64,000 bases of DNA from an uncultured Pseudoteredinibacter sp. (GCF_947502065.1 NZ_CANMYE010000013.1:22822-86821); one strand, 5' to 3'; shown: positions 42,252 through 52,457, numbered from the stretch's first letter. Made by a program: numbers and translations. Notes: generated by a model not told the origin, from the letters alone.

Positions 42252-43670
42252 ATGTCTGAAGCGACGACTTCTGTGCCGGCTCTTGCTTGGCTCAAGCGCA
42301 GTATGATTTGGCTTGCCCCAATATTGGCCGCATTTCTGGGAGCAATGATGTGGCAGCAAGGCTGGCCTATCAACGCCGCAATGACCGCCGGGCTCACTCT
42401 GTTGTGTGCGCTTTGGTGGATGTTTGAACCTATACCTATTCCTGCTACTTCACTTATTCCTTTAGGGTTGTTTCCACTATTGGGGATACTGACTCCCAAA
42501 GATGTCGCTCTGGCTTACGGTAGCCCCTTAATTATCTTGCTAATGGGCGGGGCAATGCTCTCCAAGGCGATGGAGAAAAGCGGCGCTCATCGGCGTGTAG
42601 CGCTGGGTATGGTTGGACTTTTTGGCGGCGGCAGTCAGCGTCGCTTAGTGCTGGGTTTTATGGCCGCCTCAGCGCTGTTGTCGATGTGGATATCAAATAC
42701 TGCAACCACCTTAATGCTGTTACCTGTCGCTTTGGCAGTGCTTGAAAAAAGCACAGATCGCAAGTTGATGATTGCTCTATTGTTGGGCATTGCCTACGCA
42801 GCCAGTATTGGTGGTTTAGGAACCCCTATTGGAACTCCTGCCAATGTTATTATGATGCAGGCCTACCAAGATGCTACTGGTGTTGAATTAAGCTTTGTCG
42901 ATTGGATGCAGTGGTCTATTCCTGTGGTGATATTGCTGGTGCCCTTAGCTGGATTTTGGCTGAGTCGTAAGCTCGGCAAAGATACCAGTATGCTTCAGTT
43001 GCCAGACCTTGGGCCGTGGCGAAAAGCGGAGCGCAGAGTGCTGTTTGTTTTTGCCTTAACGGCAATCGCCTGGGTTACGCTTAAGGGGCCTTCTGGTGGT
43101 TGGGGGCAGTGGTTGCCTAACGCCAATTACGGCGCTGTCGCACTTTGTGCAGTCCTTGTTTTATTTATTTTGCCAGACGGTGAGGGCGGGCGTTTACTGG
43201 ATTGGCAGAGCGCCAATCAAATTCACTGGGGCGTGCTACTGCTTTTCGCCGGTGGTATTGCAATCGCAAAGGCCTTCACCAGCACAGGCCTAAGTCAAGC
43301 TATTGGTGAGGCACTCGCAGGCTTTAATCAGTTGCCAGTTTTACTATTGTTAATTTTGTTGAGCTTTGGGGTAGCTTTTTTAACAGAAGTTACCAGTAAT
43401 ACGGCGACAGCCACTCTGCTGATGCCTATTTTGGCAGCGACAGCAATTGCTGCTGGCATGGAGCCAGCTTTAATAATGTTGCCGGCTGCCTTAGCCTCAA
43501 GTTGCGCCTTTATGTTGCCTGTAGCTACAGCGCCAAATGCAATTGTGTTCGGTACCGGACAGGTCAAAATTGCGGATATGGTGAGCAATGGCTTTGCTAT
43601 TAACCTGATTGCGGTATTAGTGATCAGTATTTGTAGTTTTGTGCTATTAAGCTTGGGCGCATTCAATTAA
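42252..43670 (+). CDS. SLC13/DASS family sodium:carboxylate symporter
   Basis: A 472-aa inner-membrane transporter with about 11-12 hydrophobic spans. The family signature for the first half is WISNTATTLMLLPVALAVL with the NTAT hairpin; the second half carries the matching TEVTSNTATATLLMPI repeat. GTPIGTPANVIMM is the other conserved loop. Members take up C4-dicarboxylates, citrate or sulfate with sodium; a dicarboxylate substrate is the most likely guess. Translation appears to be controlled by an ARN-triplet run in place of the normal ribosome site, fitting catabolite repression by Hfq/Crc. Confidence 0.9.
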   Translation: MSEATTSVPALAWLKRSMIWLAPILAAFLGAMMWQQGWPINAAMTAGLTLLCALWWMFEPIPIPATSLIPLGLFPLLGILTPKDVALAYGSPLIILLMGGAMLSKAMEKSGAHRRVALGMVGLFGGGSQRRLVLGFMAASALLSMWISNTATTLMLLPVALAVLEKSTDRKLMIALLLGIAYAASIGGLGTPIGTPANVIMMQAYQDATGVELSFVDWMQWSIPVVILLVPLAGFWLSRKLGKDTSMLQLPDLGPWRKAERRVLFVFALTAIAWVTLKGPSGGWGQWLPNANYGAVALCAVLVLFILPDGEGGRLLDWQSANQIHWGVLLLFAGGIAIAKAFTSTGLSQAIGEALAGFNQLPVLLLLILLSFGVAFLTEVTSNTATATLLMPILAATAIAAGMEPALIMLPAALASSCAFMLPVATAPNAIVFGTGQVKIADMVSNGFAINLIAVLVISICSFVLLSLGAFN

Positions 43671-43758
43671 TCTCAAACTAAAGTTTAGTCGCTTAAAGCC
43701 GCTACTTTATCTACTGATTTATTCCCTTTTCAGGGGAAGTAGTAGCTAAGGTGAGCAG

Positions 43759-46041
43759 ATGTCAAAGCAGCTAGCGGCCGTCGACTTAATGCGGCGCTTT
43801 TACCAATTGGTGATGAATAAGCCTCATCATGAATTGGTTTTGTGGTTGCTTAAAAACTGGTCGGATCTGCCATACGTTTCTCGTGTTGTATTGCTTACCA
43901 ATGAATCTGGAGAGCATTGGGTGCGTGGCACGGGAGTGGGGGAAAACCTCACTGTGCTAAATACGGGTTTAAGTAACTTTCGTAAAATCGCCGCTGAGCA
44001 GGTTTATCATTGCTATAGATCTTCCACCCCACAGTTGTATGCCGTTAGTGAGCTAGCCCTAAATGATAAAAACTTTCTTGATGTAAGCCAAAGTCTAGCC
44101 TGCGTCCCTATTGGTGAAGGTGATCAGCCTATAGGTCAGTTGTACTTAGAGCTTGATGTTGATGTAAGCGAAGTTGAGCAGTTGCTGCAGGAGCGACAGC
44201 AGTTACAAGTGTTTTGCGGGCTTGTGCTGCAACATTTAATTGTAACCTGGCAGCACCAGCAGCAACTCGAAAAAGCGAAAGTTGCGGAGCAAGCACTTTG
44301 GGCTAGCGAGGTTTATCTACGATCTATTTTGGATCACTCTCCTGTTTTTATCTCAGTAGTGGATCTCGGTGGCAATGTTATTCTTAGCAGTGATCATCAC
44401 TTGAATGATGAGCTTTCGTTGTCAGCTAGTACACGTTATAACGGTCATCATGTCTATTCTCTTTTCCCTGAAAAGATTGCTCAAGCTTTGTGGTCTGGTA
44501 AACCTGAAAGCGAAGATGACGTGAATGCAGACTGGGAATTCTCTTATTGCTCGCCAGATGATGGTGAAATCAAGTACTACTGGATAAACCGCTTTCCCTT
44601 GCTTGATCAGCAGGGGAAGCTATTTGCGAGCTGTGCCATTTGTACCGATATTACGGAGCGAAAACATTCCGAGCTTGCAATGCAGGAGCAGCAAAAGCGA
44701 CTCAATTATTTGGCCTTTCATGATGAGCTTACCGGCTTGCCTAATCGCACATTGTTTCATGAACGCTTGCTGCACAGTTTAGCAAGAGCAAAGCGAAATC
44801 AAAATCAGGTGGCTATAATGCTGCTTGATGTTGATCGTTTTAAGTATATCAACGATAGCTTTGGGCATGATGCAGGCGACGCATTGCTAAAGGTTATTGC
44901 TGAACGCCTGGTTTCTTGTGTGCGCGAAGTGGATACCGTAGCGCGATTAGGTGGTGATGAGTTTGTCCTAGTGATTGAAGATATACAGCATCAGAGTGAT
45001 GTGGCCTTGGTGACCGAAAAGATTCTAAATATTAGTGCGGAGCCTTTCGAATTAAGAGGCTACGAGATTACCAGCACCTTGAGTATTGGAGTGAGTGTTT
45101 TTCCTGCCGACGGTGAGGATAGCGAATCCTTGCTTAAGCATGCAGACGTGGCGATGTACCGGGCAAAGGATGATGGTAAAAATACTTATCGTCTATTTGA
45201 TCAATCTATGAATGAGCAGGCAGTGCAGTCCTTACTGCGTGAAAATGAACTCCGTAAAGCCATTAAAAATAATCAGTTAAAGCTCTTGTACCAACCTAAA
45301 GTTGATCTTCACAATACCGAAGTAATTGGTGTTGAGGCCTTAGTTCGCTGGGATCTGGGTGATGGCAATTTTATGTCCCCAGCGGATTTTATCCCCCTTG
45401 CCGAAGAGACTGGCTTAATTGTGCCGCTCGGTGAGTGGGTGTTAGATGAAGCCTGTAGGCAGCAGCGCTCTTGGCTAGACGGCGGCCTTAATATTGGTTC
45501 TGTCGCTGTAAATTTATCGCCTAGACAGTTCCTGCAGGGTGAATTTTCAGACTTCATTAAATCTGTTTTGGATAAATATTCTCTTCCGCCGTCTAGCTTG
45601 GAGCTAGAAATTACCGAAACATCAGCGATGGAAAATGCTGAGCAATCTGTGCTGATGCTGAAGCGTCTACATGCAATGGGAGTTGCCTTGGCTATGGATG
45701 ACTTTGGAACTGGTTACTCCTCTCTGGCCTATCTAAAGCGCTTTCCCATCGACACTTTAAAAATTGATAGAAGCTTTATTCGAGATATCTACCAAGATAA
45801 AAATGATGCTGCCATCGCTAAATCAATTATCGATCTTGGGCATAATATGGGTTTGAAGGTGGTGGCAGAAGGTATCGAAACCAGTGATCAAAAGTTCTGG
45901 CTGAAAAAACAGGGTTGTGACTATGCCCAAGGTTTTTACTTCTCTAAACCTATTTCAGCCCAAGAGATTGAAGAAAGCCTATTCTCTATTAAACGTAAAC
46001 TTGAGCTGGTGGCCAGTAATAATATTGGTCTGGGTATTTAG
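43759..46041 (+). CDS. PAS-GGDEF-EAL cyclic-di-GMP protein
   Basis: A 760-aa soluble protein. An N-terminal region of about 180 residues is GAF-like. A PAS domain (about 190-305) follows, then a GGDEF domain with intact GGDEF (398-402) in RLGGDEFVLV and an EAL domain with EAL at 526-528 in GVEALVRW, plus MDDFGTGYSSL and AEGIET. All key residues look intact, so it may both make and break c-di-GMP. It has no membrane span, so it is not the LapD receptor. It stands alone in the plus strand between the transporter and rlmG. It could affect the adhesin indirectly through c-di-GMP, but nothing links it directly. Confidence 0.92.
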   Translation: MSKQLAAVDLMRRFYQLVMNKPHHELVLWLLKNWSDLPYVSRVVLLTNESGEHWVRGTGVGENLTVLNTGLSNFRKIAAEQVYHCYRSSTPQLYAVSELALNDKNFLDVSQSLACVPIGEGDQPIGQLYLELDVDVSEVEQLLQERQQLQVFCGLVLQHLIVTWQHQQQLEKAKVAEQALWASEVYLRSILDHSPVFISVVDLGGNVILSSDHHLNDELSLSASTRYNGHHVYSLFPEKIAQALWSGKPESEDDVNADWEFSYCSPDDGEIKYYWINRFPLLDQQGKLFASCAICTDITERKHSELAMQEQQKRLNYLAFHDELTGLPNRTLFHERLLHSLARAKRNQNQVAIMLLDVDRFKYINDSFGHDAGDALLKVIAERLVSCVREVDTVARLGGDEFVLVIEDIQHQSDVALVTEKILNISAEPFELRGYEITSTLSIGVSVFPADGEDSESLLKHADVAMYRAKDDGKNTYRLFDQSMNEQAVQSLLRENELRKAIKNNQLKLLYQPKVDLHNTEVIGVEALVRWDLGDGNFMSPADFIPLAEETGLIVPLGEWVLDEACRQQRSWLDGGLNIGSVAVNLSPRQFLQGEFSDFIKSVLDKYSLPPSSLELEITETSAMENAEQSVLMLKRLHAMGVALAMDDFGTGYSSLAYLKRFPIDTLKIDRSFIRDIYQDKNDAAIAKSIIDLGHNMGLKVVAEGIETSDQKFWLKKQGCDYAQGFYFSKPISAQEIEESLFSIKRKLELVASNNIGLGI

Positions 46042-46067
46042 CTGGGTATTATCTGTTGTTTGGTAGG

Positions 46068-47204
46068 CTATTTTCTTGCCTTTAAAATCACAAACTTGCT
46101 GTTGCTTTTTACCAGCTTGTGCCCACCGAAAATGTTATCTAAATCTTTGTGATAGCCTAGGTGTCTATTGGCTATTACCCACAGTTCCCCCCCTGGCTTT
46201 AAGACTTTTTTGCTTTGCTGAAACATTTGCTTGGCAATATGGCCGGATATGCTGTGTTGCTGATGGAATGGGGGGTTGTTCAATACTAAATCGGCGCTGC
46301 TTACATCTGCACCATCTAAGCAATTACTTAGGTGAAAAGAAAGTCGGTCATCGCTTAGATTGTTGTGCTGGACGTTCAACTTTGCGCTGGCAATGGCTGC
46401 CTGAGATTCATCGTAGAAATCAATTCTGGCTTCAGGGTGTAATTGTGCGGCGCGTATGCCGAGTAATCCATTGCCACAGCCTAGGTCGACTATGTTCTTA
46501 TAATTGTGATTCTCTGGGAAGTTCTCTAGCAAAAAAGCCGTGCCAATATCCAGTTTTTGCTGGGAAAACACCGCTGCATGATTGAATACTTCAAGTCGAT
46601 ATTGTGAGAGTTGGTAAGATTTTGGATAGGGGGAATCTTTATGTTCAAGTTGCTCCGCTTTGGCAAATAGTAGGCGTGCTTTCTTTTGAGCTAAAGAGGT
46701 GTGGCTGCTGCCAATGAGTTTTTCAAATAGCTTAATGCTTTGTGTGTGTAAATTTTTACTCATCGCGCAAGCGATGATTTGAGTGTTTTTGTGGATGCAG
46801 TCACGTAGGCGATATAGTTGATCTTCTAGTTGGGCGTGACTTTTAGGTAGCTTTATTAACACCCAGTCAAATTTTTGCTTAGGCCAGGCCTGTGCGTTGT
46901 CCCAGCTTATGAGGTTTTCGCTAAGCTGATTAAGTGCCAAGTTTTGCTTGCAGGCCTGCTGGCTGATAAAGGAATCGCTGATCCAGTGGGGTTTGAAATC
47001 TGCCAGTACTGTAGAAATTGCACCAAAACTGTCGTTGACTATAAGCACCTTTTGTTCGCTTTGAATCCTACCCATGACCTCCTGCAAGAGAAGTTCATCC
47101 GCAGCATCCCAAGCCCTAAGAGGGTCGTTTTTTCTGGCGGGAAAGCGTTTTAATGTCCAGCTTTTATCCAAAAGATGGAATTGGGTCTCTGCAGCTTGTG
47201 GCAT
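46068..47204 (-). CDS. rlmG: 23S rRNA guanine-1835 N2-methyltransferase
   Basis: A 378-aa RsmC/RlmG-type methyltransferase with a degenerate N-terminal half and an active C-terminal domain. The SAM site is VDLGCGNGLLGIRAAQLHP and the catalytic motif is NPPFHQQHSISGHIAKQMF. The N-terminal domain ends near residue 215. It methylates G1835 in 23S rRNA. RlmG is preferred over RsmC by length and by the NPPFH context. It follows holA on the same strand after 14 bp. Confidence 0.9.
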   Translation of the reverse strand: MPQAAETQFHLLDKSWTLKRFPARKNDPLRAWDAADELLLQEVMGRIQSEQKVLIVNDSFGAISTVLADFKPHWISDSFISQQACKQNLALNQLSENLISWDNAQAWPKQKFDWVLIKLPKSHAQLEDQLYRLRDCIHKNTQIIACAMSKNLHTQSIKLFEKLIGSSHTSLAQKKARLLFAKAEQLEHKDSPYPKSYQLSQYRLEVFNHAAVFSQQKLDIGTAFLLENFPENHNYKNIVDLGCGNGLLGIRAAQLHPEARIDFYDESQAAIASAKLNVQHNNLSDDRLSFHLSNCLDGADVSSADLVLNNPPFHQQHSISGHIAKQMFQQSKKVLKPGGELWVIANRHLGYHKDLDNIFGGHKLVKSNSKFVILKARK

Positions 47205-47218
47205 GGTAATGGCTTAAC

Positions 47219-48268
47219 TTAAAGGCTAAGGGATAGCCGTTGTAAACTTGGATGGATGCTGTTCTGGCCGCATAAGCATAGGCATAAATCCATAAGCTCA
47301 CTCCAAGCGTCGGCTTTGCGCATACCTTTGGCGGCCTTGTCGATGCCGTTAGCTTTTCGTAGCAGCAGTTCCAGCTGGGCTTTGTTTAGACGTCTTAGTG
47401 CGCCGGCAACGAGCGGTTTACGTTTGTCCCAAACGCCGGCGCTCTTGGCAGCCCAATCAAAGTTTTGGCCCTGGTCTTGAGCGTGCGCTATTTGGTTTAG
47501 GCTGCGAATTTCGCGTGCCAGTGCCCAAAGCACAGGGATGGCATCTGTGCCTTCGCTTTTCAAGCCTTGTAGTGTTCGGGTGCAGGCTTGGGCATCACCC
47601 ATTAAAGCTTTGTCGGCAAGATCAAAAATATCGTAGCGTGCACTATTAGCGACCACGCTATTCATTAGTTCGCTGCTGATGTGGTGGTCTTCAGCAAGTA
47701 GCTTGAGCTTTTCAATTTCTTGAGCGGCCGCCAATAAATTACCTTCAACTCTAGCACACAAGATCTCAATGGCTTGAGGGTCTGCCGATAGATTTGCTTG
47801 TTGTAAGCGCTGCTTTATCCAGTGGGGTAGTTGAGCTGCCTTGATGGGCCAAACTTGAACGCTGTGGCCAAGTTTCTCGATGGCCTTAAACCATTTTCCT
47901 CGCTGCTGGTTTTGATCAAGCTTGCCGCTTTGAATTAACAGGATGTTATCGTCATTGGCGTTATCGCAAAACTGCTGCAGAGCCTTGCTGCCTTCTGTTC
48001 CGGGCTTGCCGCCAGGTATATTCAGTTCGATAATTTTCTTTTCAGCAAAGAGTGACATAGCATTGGCGCTATCGAGCAGCAGGTTCCAGTCAAAACTGCG
48101 ATCAACATGCAGAACTTCACGTTCACTAAAGCCTTGCTTGCGAGCCGCCGCTCGAACTTCGTCAGCCATTTCTTGAGCCAGTAGGGGCTCTTTTCCGCTG
48201 ATGATATAAACCGGTTTAAGCTCTTTTTTTAAACTGGCTTGTAGTTGTTCGGCGCGCAGCTTGGCCAT
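47219..48268 (-). CDS. holA: DNA polymerase III delta subunit
   Basis: HolA opens the sliding clamp within the clamp loader. The 349-aa protein shows the AAA+-like N-terminus LKKELKPVYIISGKEPLLAQEMAD and the clamp-binding-type region FSEREVLHVDRSFDW, with the C-terminal collar helices (LRRLNKAQLELLLRKANGID). The gene follows lptE after 2 bp, and leuS-lptE-holA is the conserved gammaproteobacterial order. Confidence 0.95.
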   Translation of the reverse strand: MAKLRAEQLQASLKKELKPVYIISGKEPLLAQEMADEVRAAARKQGFSEREVLHVDRSFDWNLLLDSANAMSLFAEKKIIELNIPGGKPGTEGSKALQQFCDNANDDNILLIQSGKLDQNQQRGKWFKAIEKLGHSVQVWPIKAAQLPHWIKQRLQQANLSADPQAIEILCARVEGNLLAAAQEIEKLKLLAEDHHISSELMNSVVANSARYDIFDLADKALMGDAQACTRTLQGLKSEGTDAIPVLWALAREIRSLNQIAHAQDQGQNFDWAAKSAGVWDKRKPLVAGALRRLNKAQLELLLRKANGIDKAAKGMRKADAWSELMDLCLCLCGQNSIHPSLQRLSLSL

Positions 48269-48270
48269 AT

Positions 48271-48780
48271 TTATGCTTCGTTTTGCTGACTGATTAAAGC
48301 TAGGCGACGCAAAATTTGCTGTACAATTTCATGGCGCATTTCGCGGCGTAGCTGGCGCTCTTCTTGATCCTTGCCGAGTGTGTTATTTGGATCGTAAGCG
48401 TAGCTTCGAATGGTGCTCGCTCTGGCAGAATCAAGGTAAGGCTTATCGCCTTCTTTGTATTTCATTTGAGATATCTGATAAGCGACTTGCATGTTTAGCT
48501 CATACTCGGCAGCCAAGATTTGGCTGCCTACAGATGCGGTTCTGCGATCGAAGCGCATCTTTTCCAAGTCGAGTCTGTAGTCGGGATCTGAGTCGTCCAG
48601 TGTAATGTTGTTACGTAGCAGCGCCTTTTTTAAATCTCGTAGCAACTCAGCATCTGAGGAGCTGACCTGTAGGGTGCCAATATCGCCTGCGAGATCAACT
48701 TGCCCGCGTAGTTGCCAGCCGCAAGCAGTTAGCAGGGTGAAGATGCTTAAAGCTACTGCCGAACGCATGAAAAGTTTCAT
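48271..48780 (-). CDS. lptE: LPS-assembly lipoprotein LptE
   Basis: LptE is the outer-membrane lipoprotein that plugs the LptD barrel in lipopolysaccharide assembly. The 169-aa product has a signal peptide with lipobox LTAC and lipidated C20, then the GWQLRGQVDL start of the mature domain. I choose ATG 48780, with AAGGA about 10 bp upstream; a further ATG at 48789 abuts that ribosome site and is less likely. It lies between leuS and holA. Confidence 0.93.
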   Translation of the reverse strand: MKLFMRSAVALSIFTLLTACGWQLRGQVDLAGDIGTLQVSSSDAELLRDLKKALLRNNITLDDSDPDYRLDLEKMRFDRRTASVGSQILAAEYELNMQVAYQISQMKYKEGDKPYLDSARASTIRSYAYDPNNTLGKDQEERQLRREMRHEIVQQILRRLALISQQNEA

Positions 48781-48800
48781 TATTATCATTCCTTACAATG

Positions 48801-51425
48801 CTATTTAACGGCAAAGGTAACCAGTTTGTTGGGGATAACTTTGCACATTTTGATTTCTTTATCAGCTAAGAATTTCGCCACATTGCTATCGGCCTTGGCT
48901 GTTTCGATAATGCTTTGTTCTGTCGCATCGGCGGCTACAGTTATTTTGCTGCGAACTTTGCCGTTTACCTGAACTACCAGCATGATGTTAGATTGCACTA
49001 AGGCGCTCTCATCGACAGTGGGCCAATCGGCATCAATAACATCTGCGCCATTGCCTAGCGCTGCCCATAAGTGCTGTGAAATGTGAGGCGTAACTGGTGC
49101 CAATAACAGAATTGCCGCTTCTAAAGCTTCACGTTCAACGGCCAAATTTTCAGCTGTTGAGCGATCGGCCTGACGACCCACTTCATTCATCATTTCCATT
49201 ACCGCGGCAATAGCCGTGTTAAAGGTTTGACGACGGCCATAGTCGTCGCTGACTTTTTTAATGGTGCTGTGTACCTTATGACGCAAACCTTCTTGTTGAT
49301 CACTTAAACCGCCGCTAGGAATTTGCCCTGGCTCACCCGCTTGTAGATGGCTATAAACCGTTTTCCATAGGCGACGTAAGAAGCGGCTGGCGCCTTCTAC
49401 ACCTGCATCGCTCCATTCTAGAGTTTGCTCTGGTGGCGCAGCGAACATGGTAAACAAACGAACCGTATCGGCGCCGTATTGATCAACGGCAGTTTGTGGG
49501 TCGATACCATTGTTTTTAGATTTCGACATTTTAGTCATGCCGCCAGCAATTAGCGCTTGGCCATCTGCTGATTTAGCAGTGACGACTTTGCCTTTGTCAT
49601 CTTTTTCTAAGTCTACCTCGGCAGGGTTAAACCAAGTCTTACTGCCGTCGTCGTTTTGCTGATAGAAAGAGTCGGCCAATACCATGCCTTGGCAAAGCAA
49701 GCGCTTAAAGGGCTCGTCAGAATTTACTAAGCCCTCGTCACGCATTAATTTGTGGAAGAAGCGAGCGTACAATAAGTGCAAAATTGCGTGCTCAATACCA
49801 CCAACATACTGATCGACCGGCAGCCAGTAGTCTGCTTTTGCAGGATCAAGCATGGCGTCATCTAAATTGGCGCAGGTATAGCGAGCGTAATACCAAGAAG
49901 ATTCCATAAAGGTATCGAAGGTATCAGTCTCATGCTCAACGGCTTGACCGTTGTGTTCGGCTTTGCGCCACTCGGCATCAGCTTTAATTGGGCTTTGTAC
50001 GCCATCCATCTGCACATCTTCCGGCAGTAATACCGGAAGCTTTTCTAAAGGTACAGGGATCTCGCCACCTTCAGGCAGATTGAACATTGGGATGGGTGCG
50101 CCCCAATAGCGTTGGCGAGAAACCCCCCAGTCGCGTAGGCGGAAATTGGTTTTCAAGCTGCCTTTGCCTAAGGCGATTAGTTTCTCAGCGGTCGCATCAA
50201 AAGCGTCTTGGAAATCTAAACCGTCTAGCTCTGGAAAATGCTCGCCAGAGTTCATGGTTTCTGTGTCGCCTTTACGACCATACCACTCGTGCCACTCGCT
50301 GCTGTCAAAAGCTGAGTCATCATTTAGCTTACTGGCAATTACCTGTTTGATCGGTAGCTGGTAGCTATTGGCAAAAGCAAAGTCACGCTCATCGTGCGCA
50401 GGAACGGCCATGACTGCACCAGAGCCATAATCCATCAATACATAGTTTGCCACCCAGATGGCGACTTCTTCACCGCTAATGGGGTGAATCGCTTTCAAGC
50501 CGGTATCCAAGCCTTTCTTTTCCATGGTGGCCATATCGGCTTCAGCCACAGAGTTGCTCTTACATTCTTTAATGAAGTCAGCAAGTTCGGTGTTTGTCTC
50601 AGCTAATGCCAGGCTGATTGGATGCTCGGCGGCGATGCTCACATAGGTTACACCCATTACGGTATCGGGGCGGGTAGTGTAAACATCGATTTCGCTGAGG
50701 CCGGCAATTTCGCTGGCCAAAGTAAAGTTCATCTCAACGCCGGTGCTTTTGCCAATCCAGTTGCGCTGCATGGTTTTCACTTGCTCAGGCCAATCTGGAA
50801 GCTGGTCTAAGCTGCTGAGAAGCTCTTCGGCATAATCGGTAATTTTGATAAACCACTGAGGGATTTCTTTACGCTCAACTAAAGCACCTGAGCGCCAGCC
50901 GCGGCCATCCACAACCTGCTCGTTTGCAAGTACGGTTTGGTCGACTGGATCCCAGTTAACGGTGGCCATTTTCTTGTAGACCAAGCCCTTTTCGTACAGG
51001 CGGGTAAAGAACCATTGCTCCCACTTGTAGTAGTCGTTGCGACAGGTGGCAAGCTCTCGAGACCAGTCAAAGCCAAAGCCTAGGGATTTAAGTTGCCCCT
51101 TCATGTATTCGATGTTGCTGTAGGTCCATTTGGCAGGAGCGGTCTTATTTTGAATGGCGGCGTTTTCAGCAGGCAGGCCGAAAGCATCCCAACCCATAGG
51201 GTGTAGGACATTCTTACCTTGCATACGCTGGTAGCGAGAGATTACGTCGGTAATGGTGTAGTTGCGCACATGGCCCATGTGCAGCTTGCCACTAGGGTAG
51301 GGGAACATCGCCAGGCAGTAGAATTTGTCTTTGCTTGGATCTTCAGTAACTTCAAAGCTGCGTTTGGCATCCCAATGTTTCTGGGCATGCTGTTCGATGT
51401 TTTGTGGCAGGTATTGCTCTTCCAT
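48801..51425 (-). CDS. leuS: Leucyl-tRNA synthetase
   Basis: An 874-aa class I aminoacyl-tRNA synthetase. The HIGH-equivalent is in PYPSGKLHMGHVRNY near residue 42 and the KMSKS motif in MTKMSKSKNNG. The editing (CP1) domain has TTRPDTVMGVTYV and DYGSGAVMAVPAHDERD. The leucine-specific insert and C-terminal domain (VQVNGKVRSK) are normal. It is the first gene of the leuS-lptE-holA-rlmG series. Confidence 0.97.
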   Translation of the reverse strand: MEEQYLPQNIEQHAQKHWDAKRSFEVTEDPSKDKFYCLAMFPYPSGKLHMGHVRNYTITDVISRYQRMQGKNVLHPMGWDAFGLPAENAAIQNKTAPAKWTYSNIEYMKGQLKSLGFGFDWSRELATCRNDYYKWEQWFFTRLYEKGLVYKKMATVNWDPVDQTVLANEQVVDGRGWRSGALVERKEIPQWFIKITDYAEELLSSLDQLPDWPEQVKTMQRNWIGKSTGVEMNFTLASEIAGLSEIDVYTTRPDTVMGVTYVSIAAEHPISLALAETNTELADFIKECKSNSVAEADMATMEKKGLDTGLKAIHPISGEEVAIWVANYVLMDYGSGAVMAVPAHDERDFAFANSYQLPIKQVIASKLNDDSAFDSSEWHEWYGRKGDTETMNSGEHFPELDGLDFQDAFDATAEKLIALGKGSLKTNFRLRDWGVSRQRYWGAPIPMFNLPEGGEIPVPLEKLPVLLPEDVQMDGVQSPIKADAEWRKAEHNGQAVEHETDTFDTFMESSWYYARYTCANLDDAMLDPAKADYWLPVDQYVGGIEHAILHLLYARFFHKLMRDEGLVNSDEPFKRLLCQGMVLADSFYQQNDDGSKTWFNPAEVDLEKDDKGKVVTAKSADGQALIAGGMTKMSKSKNNGIDPQTAVDQYGADTVRLFTMFAAPPEQTLEWSDAGVEGASRFLRRLWKTVYSHLQAGEPGQIPSGGLSDQQEGLRHKVHSTIKKVSDDYGRRQTFNTAIAAVMEMMNEVGRQADRSTAENLAVEREALEAAILLLAPVTPHISQHLWAALGNGADVIDADWPTVDESALVQSNIMLVVQVNGKVRSKITVAADATEQSIIETAKADSNVAKFLADKEIKMCKVIPNKLVTFAVK

Positions 51426-51521
51426 ATCTCTCTATCAACCGGGGTGGCAAAAAGGTCAGATTATACTGCCCTAGGCCCCCGGCTGTCAGGTGATTTGCTT
51501 GAGCTTTATGGCTGGAAAGTA

Positions 51522-52457
51522 CTATTTTTTCTTGTCTTTCTTCTGGTACAAGCTTTCTTCGCCTTCTGGGCGAGTTTTAAAGCGGCGATGCATCCAAAGA
51601 TATTCTGCTGGGTGCTTTCGTACATGGGCCTCAACTGTGGCACTGAATCGCTCGATATCAGCGTGAACGTCGTTGCTAGGGAAGTTCTCCATCGGGCTGA
51701 TTTCAACCTCATAGCCCTTGGCAGTACGGTAGCCGCAAGTAAATACAACTCTGGCATTCGCTGCCGTTGCTAGGGTGCTTGGGGTGGTAACGGTGGCTGT
51801 TTGAATACCGAAAAACGGCACAAATATACTGTTCTTTCGCCCTAGGTCATGATCAGCTGCAATTAGTCCAGTATGGCCCTCTCGCATATATTCGACAAAT
51901 CGGCTGACACGCTTATTTGAAACCAACTCTAAATTGAAGCGATTCCTTCCTTTTTGTGCCACATATTCCCAAAACGGGTTGTTGTGTACGCGGAAAAGTA
52001 TTTTCATGCTGTGCTCAAGGGCCAGGGGGCCATAGGCTGGCTCTAAGCAGCTGTTATGCATCGCTAAAGCTAGAATCGCTTCACCATCTCGTTTTTGGAG
52101 GTGTTCCAAGCCAATAATATTGTGCATTTTTCGAATGCGCGAGAGACGACCAAACCAAATCAAGCCAGACTCCCACAGTGCCATGCCGGCATTGGCAAAG
52201 CTCTGTTTGGCTATGCTTTCTCGCTCGGATTCGCTCTTTTCTGGAAAGCACAGCTCTAGATTGCGAAGCGTCACTCGGCGTCTGCTTTTTGCAACACTGT
52301 AAACCAATTTCCCAGTGGCGCTACCTAAGCTTCGAATAGCAGGTAATGGTAAGCGACCTACAAACCACAAGATGGCAAACCAAAGCCAAAGCGGCCAAAA
52401 TTTGGGGTGTACGAAATACCAGCGAAATTGGTCTAGATTTTCGTGTCGACGCGACAT
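51522..52457 (-). CDS. LpxL/LpxM-type lipid A acyltransferase
   Basis: A 311-aa inner-membrane acyltransferase. A hydrophobic anchor near residues 20-37 is followed by the LPLAT domain with H134xxxxE139 (HNSCLE), the catalytic pair of this family. Further typical segments are RVHNNPFWEYV and ADHDLGRKNSIFVPFFG. The chain could add secondary laurate/myristate to lipid A or make an ornithine/other lipid. The C-terminal tail is lysine-rich. It precedes leuS on the minus strand by 96 bp and is probably transcribed separately. Confidence 0.88.
   Translation of the reverse strand: MSRRHENLDQFRWYFVHPKFWPLWLWFAILWFVGRLPLPAIRSLGSATGKLVYSVAKSRRRVTLRNLELCFPEKSESERESIAKQSFANAGMALWESGLIWFGRLSRIRKMHNIIGLEHLQKRDGEAILALAMHNSCLEPAYGPLALEHSMKILFRVHNNPFWEYVAQKGRNRFNLELVSNKRVSRFVEYMREGHTGLIAADHDLGRKNSIFVPFFGIQTATVTTPSTLATAANARVVFTCGYRTAKGYEVEISPMENFPSNDVHADIERFSATVEAHVRKHPAEYLWMHRRFKTRPEGEESLYQKKDKKK

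Noticed and set aside
43759..46041. The GGDEF-EAL protein as LapD, the receptor controlling the adhesin
   Set aside because: LapD has two membrane spans, a periplasmic domain, a HAMP domain and degenerate GGDEF/EAL motifs; this protein is soluble and its motifs are intact.
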